A stretch of DNA of 13,005 bases from DASSKF01 sp035690725 (GTDB lineage Bacteria; Actinomycetota; Actinomycetes; Actinomycetales; Dermatophilaceae), in contig DASSKF010000181.1 of NCBI GenBank assembly GCA_035690725.1, forward strand, positions 1 to 13,005, read 5' to 3'. The translations under genes were made by a program, and so were the position numbers. Shown here piece after piece: positions 7,880 through 13,005 of the stretch. Position 1 is the first letter of the stretch. The number at the start of each line of letters is the position of its first letter. The notes under the pieces were generated by a model, which worked only from the letters and a program-made list of their open reading frames with translations, was not told where the DNA came from and made no database searches.

Positions 7880-8716
7880 TCAGGGGCGGACCAGGTCGTC
7901 GTAGGCGTCGGGCCGGCGGTCGCGGTAGAACGCCCACCGGTTCCGGACCTCCTGCAGCAGGTCCATGTCCAGGTCGCGCACGACGAGCTCGGGCTTGTAG
8001 GAGTCGGCCTTGTCCCCGACGTACTGGCCGCGCGGGTCGACGAAGTAGGTCTCGCCGTAGAAGTCGTTCTCGCCGAGGTCCTCGGTCCCGACGCGGTTGA
8101 TCGCGCCGACGTAGTACTCGTTGGCCACGGCCGCGGCGGGCTGCTCGATCTCCCAGAGGTACTGCGACAGGCTGCGCGAGGTCGCCGACGGGTTGAACAC
8201 GATCTGGGCGCCGTTCAGCCCGAGGGCCCGCCAGCCCTCCGGGAAGTGCCGGTCGTAGCAGATGTAGACCCCGACCTTGCCCACCGCGGTGTCGAACACC
8301 GGATAGCCGCCGTTGCCGGGGCGGAAGTAGAACTTCTCCCAGAAGCCGGGAAGGTTCGGGATGTGCTGCTTGCGGAACTTGCCCAGGTAGGAGCCGTCGG
8401 CATCCACGACCGCGGCGGTGTTGTAGAGGAAGCCGGGCTGCTCCTGCTCGTAGACCGGCAGCACCATCACCATCGCCAGCTCCTTGGCGAGCGCCTGGAA
8501 ACGCTCGACGACAGGGCCGGGGACCGACTCGGCATACTCGTAGAACTTGGCGTCCTGCACCTGGCAGAAGTAGGGGCCGTAGAACAGCTCCTGGAAGCAG
8601 ATCACCTGTGCGCCCTGCTCCTTGGCGTCCCGCGCGTACTGCTCGTGCGCCTGGATCATCGACTCCTTGTCACCGGTCCAGGACGCCTGCACCAGAGCCG
8701 CTCGTACGACTGACAT
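7880..8716 (-). CDS. Nitrilase-superfamily N-carbamoyl amide hydrolase (beta-ureidopropionase-like)
   Basis: This 278-residue cytosolic C-N hydrolase has the nitrilase fold. The catalytic triad is visible: E43 (CFQELFYGPYF), K116 (GKFRKQHIPN) and C153 (VYICYDRHFPEGWR). Downstream NPSATSRSLSQYLWEIEQPAAAVANEYYVGAINRVG is typical of the beta-ureidopropionase / N-carbamoylputrescine amidase branch. Such enzymes split N-carbamoyl compounds to the amine, CO2 and NH3. Next to a hydantoinase, the expected substrate is an N-carbamoyl amino acid or N-carbamoyl-beta-alanine. The ATG at 8716 has AAGGAGA eight bases upstream. It follows the permease gene by 34 bases and precedes the hydantoinase, so all are probably cotranscribed. 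N-carbamoylputrescine is an alternative substrate that the sequence cannot exclude, but the neighbourhood argues against it. Confidence 0.9.
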   Translation of the reverse strand: MSVVRAALVQASWTGDKESMIQAHEQYARDAKEQGAQVICFQELFYGPYFCQVQDAKFYEYAESVPGPVVERFQALAKELAMVMVLPVYEQEQPGFLYNTAAVVDADGSYLGKFRKQHIPNLPGFWEKFYFRPGNGGYPVFDTAVGKVGVYICYDRHFPEGWRALGLNGAQIVFNPSATSRSLSQYLWEIEQPAAAVANEYYVGAINRVGTEDLGENDFYGETYFVDPRGQYVGDKADSYKPELVVRDLDMDLLQEVRNRWAFYRDRRPDAYDDLVRP

Positions 8717-8750
8717 CTGACCTGTCTCCTTGTTTGTGATCCGTGGGTTG

Positions 8751-10364
8751 TCAGGAAGGGCGCTCTGCCATGCCCGGCTCCGGGCCGCGCTCGGCCGCGT
8801 CGGCGGTGACCGGCTCGCGGTCGGCCACCGGCTCGGCGCTGCGGTCCGGCGCGAACTTGCACAGTGCCAGGTAGAGCAGGAACGCGACCGCGAAGCCGGC
8901 GATCCAGTTGTAGTGCCAGAACACCTTGAGGAACGGGATGAAGCCGTTCTCGGGGAACGGCCCGGTCTTGACCCCGTCGGCGTTGACGGTGGAGTAGGCG
9001 CCGCCGACGCCGATGATCATGCCGACGATCGTCGCCGTGATGGCCTTGAGGTTCCAGCCGCCGGTGAACCAGTAGCGCCCGCCCTTGCGGTAGCACTCCG
9101 GCACGTCGATCTGGCGGCCCTTGATGATCCAGTAGTCCGCGATCATCACGCCGGCGATGGCGCCGAAGAGCCCGCCGTAGAAGTCCAGCCAGACGAAGAT
9201 GTAGGTGTCGGCGCTCTCCAGCAGCCGCCACGGCATGATGACGATGCCGAGGATGCCGGTGATGATGCCGCCGGTGCGCCGGGTGATGAACCGCGGGAAG
9301 ACGTTGGAGAAGTCGTAGGACGGAGAGACGACGTTCGCCGCCACGTTGACCGCGAGGGTCGCGACGACCACGGTCACCACGCCGAACAGCACGACGATGG
9401 TGTTGTCGAACCGGCCGATCAGCTGGTTCGGGTCCCAGATCACCTCGCCGTAGAGCGCGATGCCGCCGGAGGTGATGAGCACGGCGAGGACGGAGAAGAA
9501 CGTCATCGTCGTCGGGAGGCCGAGGCCCTGCCCGACCATCTGGCCCTTCTGCGACCGGCTGAACCGGGTGAAGTCGGGGATCGACAGCGACATCGTCGCC
9601 CAGAACGCGATCATGCCCATCAGGCTCGGGAAGAACACCGCCCAGAAGTCGGCTCCCCAGCCGAGCTCGGACGGCTGGTCCACGAGCGGGCCGAGCCCGC
9701 CGACCTTGTAGATCATCCAGACCAGCATCACGACGGCCACGACGAGGACGGCCGGTCCGGCCCAGTTCTCGAACCGGCGGATGGTGTCCATGCCCTTCCA
9801 GATCAGCAGCATCTGCAGGATCCAGAAGATCGCGAACGACACCCACATGGTCCACGGCTCACCAGCGACCTGGCCCGCGTTGTCCCACCAGTCGCCGAAG
9901 ACCTTGCCGAGGACCACCGCGACGCCGGAGCCGCCCAGCCAGGTCTGGATACCGAACCACCCGCAGGCGATGAACGCGCGCAGCAGGGCGCCGAAGTTCG
10001 CGCCGCGCAGCCCGTAGATCGAGCGCAGGAAGACCGGGAACGGGATGCCGAACTTCGTGCCCGCGTGCGCGTTGAGCAGCATCGGGATGAGCACGACGAC
10101 GTTGGCGACGGCGATGACGAGGACCGCCTGGATCCAGCTCATGCCCACGGCGATGAGGCCGGCGGCGAGCGCCCACGTCGCCAGGTTGTGCGACATCCCG
10201 ATCCACAGCGCGGCATAGCTGTACGTCGACCAGGTCCGCTGCTCGGCCGCCACCGGCGCGAGGTCGGGGTTGTTGTAATCGCTCAGGGCGAGGTCGCCGC
10301 CGAGGTGGGTGTCCACCCGTCCGTCGGGCATCTCGACCGAACGTGTCTGGGTGATGTCCGTCAT
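8751..10364 (-). CDS. NCS1 family nucleobase/hydantoin:cation symporter
   Basis: This 537-residue, roughly 12-helix inner-membrane symporter belongs to the nucleobase:cation symporter-1 family (Mhp1, PucI, FurA-F). The N-terminal cytosolic region holds the family's NPDLAPV segment (32-38), followed by WSTYSYAALWIGMSHN. Residues at the positions of the Mhp1 hydantoin site can be matched by eye: W136 and Q140 (GWFGIQTW), W255 (AFWATMSLSIPDFTRF) and N344 (NVAANVVSPSYDFSNVFP). The last 25 residues are acidic and unstructured-looking. The ATG at 10364 has AGGTGAG about six bases upstream and is the first gene of the leftward ureide operon. Imported substrate should therefore be a hydantoin, allantoin, uracil or dihydropyrimidine. 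Mhp1 of Microbacterium also comes from a hydantoin-use cluster, which makes hydantoin attractive. The precise ligand is inference. Confidence 0.92.
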   Translation of the reverse strand: MTDITQTRSVEMPDGRVDTHLGGDLALSDYNNPDLAPVAAEQRTWSTYSYAALWIGMSHNLATWALAAGLIAVGMSWIQAVLVIAVANVVVLIPMLLNAHAGTKFGIPFPVFLRSIYGLRGANFGALLRAFIACGWFGIQTWLGGSGVAVVLGKVFGDWWDNAGQVAGEPWTMWVSFAIFWILQMLLIWKGMDTIRRFENWAGPAVLVVAVVMLVWMIYKVGGLGPLVDQPSELGWGADFWAVFFPSLMGMIAFWATMSLSIPDFTRFSRSQKGQMVGQGLGLPTTMTFFSVLAVLITSGGIALYGEVIWDPNQLIGRFDNTIVVLFGVVTVVVATLAVNVAANVVSPSYDFSNVFPRFITRRTGGIITGILGIVIMPWRLLESADTYIFVWLDFYGGLFGAIAGVMIADYWIIKGRQIDVPECYRKGGRYWFTGGWNLKAITATIVGMIIGVGGAYSTVNADGVKTGPFPENGFIPFLKVFWHYNWIAGFAVAFLLYLALCKFAPDRSAEPVADREPVTADAAERGPEPGMAERPS

Positions 10365-10426
10365 CGCGCGCTCACCTGCTCCGGTGCCGGTGTCATGTGC
10401 GCGGGGTCACACGACCGAATGGCGAC

Positions 10427-10455
10427 ACGCTAGGACCACGGAGTGGGAACGGCAA
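10427..10455 (-). promoter_or_regulatory. Candidate promoter of the permease-hydantoinase operon
   Basis: On the minus strand TTGCCG (10455-10450) is followed after exactly 17 bp by TAGCGT (10432-10427). Initiation would fall near 10420, giving a leader of about 55 nt before the ATG at 10364. The match is moderate (TANNNT -10), but this is the best pair in the 196-bp gap between the asparaginase-like gene and the permease gene. Confidence 0.4.
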
Positions 10456-10490
10456 GGGACTTCACGATTCTGCAACCTGCCGGTCTGTGG

Positions 10491-10505
10491 TGTGACAAAG
10501 TCACA
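10491..10505. promoter_or_regulatory. 15-bp palindrome TGTGAC-AAA-GTCACA, candidate operator
   Basis: TGTGAC (10491-10496) and GTCACA (10500-10505) are perfect inverted arms around AAA. The centre lies near -78 from the predicted start of the ureide operon, a position suited to an activator. A further GTCACA half-site is at 10406-10411, in the leader. Nothing else explains the rest of this 196-bp gap. The binding protein is unknown, and no regulator gene lies next to it. Confidence 0.45.
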
Positions 10506-10560
10506 GGTGCCGCTCGCGACGGGCTGGCGCCGCTGGTGCGCGGCAGAGCTGAAGTGCGGT

Positions 10561-11475
10561 TCAGGTCAGGACCTGCGACTCCTGCCCGTCCCAGTAGCCG
10601 CGAAACATCCCCTCGCTGCTGTAGCCGATCACCAGCTCCCCCTCGCCGGTCACGCCGATGGTCCCGCCGGTCGCGCCGCGCCGGTCCAGCTCGTCCGCGT
10701 AGGTGCCGCGCAGCGCCTCCTCCACCGAACAGCCGGTATGCCGCAGCCTCGCCTCGATCTCGTGCGCCACCACGCCCTCGACGTAGGCTTCCCCGTCGCC
10801 GGTGCTGGACAGGGCGACCACCCCGTCCCGGGCGAAGGTGCCGGCGCCGACCAGTGGGCTGTCCCCCACCCGGCCGACGTGCTGGCCGACCATGCCGCCG
10901 GTGGACGTCGCTGCGGCGAGCCGCCCTTGCCCGTCCAGGGCCACGGCACCCACGGTCCCCTTCCGGGGCGCCGCCTCCCGGCCGGCGAGCACCCGCTCGA
11001 GCTGCGTGCGCCGGTGCTCGGTGACGAAGTGGTCCTGGTCGGCGGTCGCGAGCCCCCAGCCCTGCACCGCGTCCTCGGCCGGGCTGACGACCAGCACGTG
11101 GTCGGTCCGCTCGAGCACCGCCCGGGCGGCGAGCACCGGGTTGCGGGCGTGCCGGCTGACGGCGACCGCACCGGCCCGCCCGTCTCCCGTCATCACCGAC
11201 GCGTCGAGCTCGGCCGTCCCGTCGGCGGTGAGCGAGGCGCCACGGCCCGCGTTGAACAGCGGGGTGTCCTCCAGGCTCACCACGGCGGCACACACCGCGT
11301 CGAGGGCGCTGCCGCCGTCCTCGAGGACGGACTGCCCGGCGGACAGGGCCTCCTGCAGGCCGGCCTCGTAGGCACCTGCCCGCTCCAGGCTCAGCTCGGT
11401 CCGCGTGGCCCCGGCACCGCCGTGCACGGCCAGCGCCGGCCCGCCGGCCCTCGGTGGCACCGTCAGGATCTGCAT
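10561..11475 (-). CDS. Isoaspartyl peptidase / plant-type L-asparaginase (Ntn hydrolase)
   Basis: This 304-residue proenzyme belongs to the plant-type asparaginase family, which cuts itself into alpha and beta subunits and hydrolyses beta-aspartyl peptides or L-asparagine to release aspartate. PALAVHGGAGA (13-23) is the N-terminal signature. PLFNAGRGASLTADGTAELDASVM (72-95) is conserved. The self-cleavage site is G173|T174 in RKGTVGAVALD, with T174 as nucleophile. ATSTGGMVG (190-198) and RVGDSPLVGAGTFA (206-219) line the substrate site, and ATGGTIG near the C-terminus supplies the oxyanion-hole segment. The ATG has GGAGGG five to six bases upstream. It lies 49 bases after the metallo-hydrolase gene, and both should be read from the TetR-type operator region. 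Why a beta-aspartyl hydrolase is paired with that hydrolase is not known. It fits the nitrogen-release theme of the window. Confidence 0.93.
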   Translation of the reverse strand: MQILTVPPRAGGPALAVHGGAGATRTELSLERAGAYEAGLQEALSAGQSVLEDGGSALDAVCAAVVSLEDTPLFNAGRGASLTADGTAELDASVMTGDGRAGAVAVSRHARNPVLAARAVLERTDHVLVVSPAEDAVQGWGLATADQDHFVTEHRRTQLERVLAGREAAPRKGTVGAVALDGQGRLAAATSTGGMVGQHVGRVGDSPLVGAGTFARDGVVALSSTGDGEAYVEGVVAHEIEARLRHTGCSVEEALRGTYADELDRRGATGGTIGVTGEGELVIGYSSEGMFRGYWDGQESQVLT

Positions 11476-11524
11476 CAGCGCCCTCCTGCCTGTTCTGTGT
11501 CCGTCCGTCGCGTGGTGTCCCGGC

Positions 11525-12250
11525 TCAGTCCGCCGACGCCGCGGCGGCGCGGGTCACCTCCTGCACCGCCTCGTCCACGCCACGGTGCCACGGCGTGCCG
11601 TGCCCGGGCAGGACCCAGGTGGCCGAGACGCCCTCGAGCCGGGCCAGGGAGGCCAGCGCCTCCTGCGGATCGTCGGTGAACGGCGCCGGCTGCGGCCCAC
11701 GCGAACCGGTGAGCACGTGCCGGGTGGTGAGGGCGTCGCCGACGAAGACGGCGTCGACCTCCGGCACGTGGAGCGCGATGCTCCCCGGGGAGTGGCCGGG
11801 CATGCCGATGACGCGCGGGGCGCCGGGCAGGTCGAGCACATCGCCGTCCCGGACCGTGCGCACCTCGGTGACCGGGGTGACGCGCCAGCCCTGCTTGCGG
11901 ACGGCATACCAGAAGAACTGTGCGGTGGCGGCCGGCTTCAGGTGGCCCCAGGACGGCTTGGTCTTCACCTCGCCGCGGGCGCGGGCCGCGTCCGCCTCGT
12001 GCACGAAGACCGGCACGCCGTGGTCCCGGCGGAGCCGTTCGGCGTATCCGATGTGGTCGCTGTCGCCGTGCGTCAGCACGACGCCCCTCACGTCCTGGAG
12101 GGTCCGTCCCATGGCCTCCAGCTCGGCGGTGAACTCGTCCCACTGGCCGGCGAGGCCGGCGTCGATGACGGTCACGCCGTCCGGGCTGCCGACGAGGTAG
12201 GCGGCGACGATGTCGTTGCCGACGCGGTGGAGCGCGGGGCCGAGCTTCAC
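11525..12250 (-). CDS. MBL-fold metallo-hydrolase with HxDxDH motif
   Basis: This 241-residue metallo-beta-lactamase-fold protein has metal-site motifs LTHGDSDHIG (59-68: H61, D63, D65, H66), GMPGHSPGS with H153, GDAL with D172 and PGHGTPW with H217. The usual second histidine of HxHxDH is an aspartate here. I recall this HxDxDH form from other MBL-fold proteins, so the site is likely still functional. Substrates of such proteins range from lactones to thioesters, and the sequence does not tell which. There is no signal peptide, so it is cytosolic. The start is GTG at 12250, with GGAGG four bases upstream. It is the first gene of a two-gene unit with the asparaginase-like gene, divergent from tetR across a 127-bp gap holding two matching dyads. 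TetR repression is therefore likely. Confidence 0.87.
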   Translation of the reverse strand: MKLGPALHRVGNDIVAAYLVGSPDGVTVIDAGLAGQWDEFTAELEAMGRTLQDVRGVVLTHGDSDHIGYAERLRRDHGVPVFVHEADAARARGEVKTKPSWGHLKPAATAQFFWYAVRKQGWRVTPVTEVRTVRDGDVLDLPGAPRVIGMPGHSPGSIALHVPEVDAVFVGDALTTRHVLTGSRGPQPAPFTDDPQEALASLARLEGVSATWVLPGHGTPWHRGVDEAVQEVTRAAAASAD

Positions 12251-12302
12251 GGGTCCTCCCGAGTGGGTGGTGCGGTGGCGGGTGCCATCCTGCTGCGATG
12301 CA

Positions 12303-12319
12303 GGCTATGCTACGTAGCC
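12303..12319. promoter_or_regulatory. TetR-type operator 1
   Basis: This 17-bp dyad, GGCTAT-GCTAC-GTAGCC, has one mismatch between the 6-nt arms and contains a perfect inner palindrome, GCTACGTAGC (12309-12318). It overlaps the -10 box of the minus-strand promoter. It shares length and arms with operator 2, which starts 22 bp downstream, about two helical turns away. Confidence 0.62.
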
Positions 12320-12336
12320 ATGAAGGCTATGGTCAA
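12307..12336 (-). promoter_or_regulatory. Promoter of the MBL-hydrolase / asparaginase operon
   Basis: On the minus strand TTGACC (12336-12331, 5/6) and TAGCAT (12312-12307, 4/6) are 18 bp apart. Initiation near 12300 gives a leader of about 50 nt to the GTG at 12250. The -35 box lies in the right-hand dyad and the -10 box in the left-hand dyad, so a protein on either would block polymerase. Confidence 0.55.
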
Positions 12337-12341
12337 TAGCC
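12325..12341. promoter_or_regulatory. TetR-type operator 2
   Basis: This 17-bp dyad, GGCTAT-GGTCA-ATAGCC, has perfect 6-nt arms and covers the -35 box of the minus-strand promoter. It lies 37 bp before the tetR start codon. The pair of like dyads between tetR and the divergent operon suggests binding of two TetR dimers and autoregulation. Confidence 0.65.
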
Positions 12342-12377
12342 ACAATACGGTTCGAATCGACGGCGAAGGAGCGCAGC

Positions 12378-12944
12378 ATGCCGGCACGGGAGCGCACCTC
12401 CCTGGAGGCCATCGTCGCCGCGGGGTGCGGGCTGCTGGAGTCCGAGGGTCTGGGCGGCCTGACGATGCAGGCGGTCGCCGAGCGGGTGGGGGTGCGGGCG
12501 CCGTCGCTGTACAAGCGGGTTCGCAACCGCGACGAGCTGGTGGCGCAGATCGCCGACACCGTGGTCCACCAGCTGGGCGACCGGCTCGACGCGGCCGCCC
12601 AGCCGGGAGCCGATCCCCGTCACCGCCTCCGGCGACTCGCACACGCCGCCCGCCACTTCGCGCACGAGCGGCCGGAGGGGTTCCGGCTGATCTTCGCGCC
12701 GGGCGCCGAGGTGCGACTCGACACCGGGTCCCTCGTCGCCGCGAGCGCGAGCGTGCTGCGCGTGACCGCCGAGCTGGCCGGCGACGAGCACGCACTGGAA
12801 GCGGCGCGGACGGTGACCGCGTGGCTGAACGGGTTCGTGAGCATGGAGCTCGCCGGGGCGTTCCAGCTCGGGGGCGGTGTGGACGAGGCGTTCGAGTTCG
12901 GCATCGACCGGCTCACCGACGCGATCGCGGCGCCCACGCCCTGA
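12378..12944 (+). CDS. TetR family transcriptional regulator
   Basis: This 188-residue dimeric repressor has an N-terminal TetR helix-turn-helix: SLEAIVAAGCGLLESEGLGG, then LTMQAVAERVGVRAPSLYKRVRNRDELV with the recognition helix around residues 39-47. The C-terminal ligand-binding part (HFAHERPEGFRLIFAPG, AWLNGFVSMELAGAFQLGGG) looks like the group often annotated TetR_C_33/WHG. GAAGGAG stands upstream of the ATG at 12378 with good spacing. It is divergent from the MBL-hydrolase/asparaginase operon, and two 17-bp dyads occupy the shared gap, so it most likely represses that operon and itself. The inducer is unknown; it may be a substrate of the MBL hydrolase. A stem-loop follows 23 bases after the stop. 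Confidence 0.92.
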   Translation: MPARERTSLEAIVAAGCGLLESEGLGGLTMQAVAERVGVRAPSLYKRVRNRDELVAQIADTVVHQLGDRLDAAAQPGADPRHRLRRLAHAARHFAHERPEGFRLIFAPGAEVRLDTGSLVAASASVLRVTAELAGDEHALEAARTVTAWLNGFVSMELAGAFQLGGGVDEAFEFGIDRLTDAIAAPTP

Positions 12945-12967
12945 CGGCGACCCGCGCGCGCGTTCGA

Positions 12968-13005
12968 GAAGTTGCGGCCGGAGCGTGACGCATGCGTCAC
13001 GCTCC
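12968..13005 (+). terminator. Stem-loop after tetR, cut by the window edge
   Basis: The 26 bases 12980-13005 are a perfect palindrome centred between 12992 and 12993. They are preceded by GAAGTTGCGGCCG (12968-12980, sharing the final G), the same 13 nt that open the stem-loop at 1164. If the element is complete, the bases just past the window should read GGCCGCAACTTC, giving a stem of about 25 bp. It lies 23 bases after the tetR stop and is probably its terminator. Confidence 0.65.

Noticed and set aside
10406..10421. GlnR-box-like GTCAC-N6-GAATG before the ureide operon
   Set aside because: The second half should be close to GAAAC, and no second box follows at the expected spacing. It is too weak to call.
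8730..10433. Open frame of 567 codons on the plus strand
   Set aside because: It is antisense to the NCS1 permease and reads as low-complexity D/R/H/A-rich sequence, a codon-bias artefact.
10491..10505. Standard CRP site
   Set aside because: The CRP consensus has six bases between TGTGA and TCACA; here there are five. I kept it as an unassigned dyad.

Overview
This window looks like the chromosome of a high-GC actinobacterium. It is roughly 70 % G+C, GTG starts are common, Shine-Dalgarno sequences are purine-rich, and the gene content is typical of the phylum: an acetamide/formamide locus, a Mer-type LLM oxidoreductase and an Mhp1-like NCS1 permease. A Micrococcales genome, perhaps Intrasporangiaceae, is my guess only; nothing here fixes the genus. 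I see no tRNA, rRNA, CRISPR array, insertion sequence or attachment site.

Layout, left to right. (1) The 3' part of an MFS transporter gene enters from the left edge and ends at a long bidirectional stem-loop (1164-1214). (2) An amide module follows: a MarR repressor on the minus strand, divergent from a cytosolic AmiC/UrtA-type amide sensor. Next come a sigma70-like promoter and fmdB - amiS - fmdA (zinc-ribbon protein, amide/urea channel, formamidase/acetamidase). (3) A convergent hairpin (5271-5312) separates this from a leftward operon read from 10364: NCS1 permease, nitrilase-fold amidohydrolase, hydantoinase/dihydropyrimidinase, and an LLM flavin/F420 oxidoreductase. (4) A second leftward pair encodes an HxDxDH metallo-beta-lactamase-fold hydrolase and an isoaspartyl peptidase/plant-type asparaginase. 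Its promoter carries two 17-bp dyads and lies divergent to a TetR regulator. (5) The window ends inside a second stem-loop with the same 13-nt base sequence as the one at 1164.

Taken together, most of the window is about releasing nitrogen from small C-N compounds. FmdA gives ammonia plus formate or acetate from simple amides that AmiS lets in. The permease, ring-opening hydrolase and N-carbamoyl hydrolase would take up a cyclic ureide (hydantoin or dihydropyrimidine) and degrade it to an amino acid, CO2 and ammonia. The asparaginase-like enzyme releases aspartate from beta-aspartyl compounds.

No whole new system is obvious. The least explained parts are the LLM oxidoreductase in the ureide operon, the AmiC-like sensor with no AmiR or ABC transporter beside it, a 3 x 20-bp tandem repeat between the nitrilase and hydantoinase genes, the paired TetR-type operators, and the shared stem-loop family. 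All functional statements come from reading the protein sequences by eye; no database search was run.
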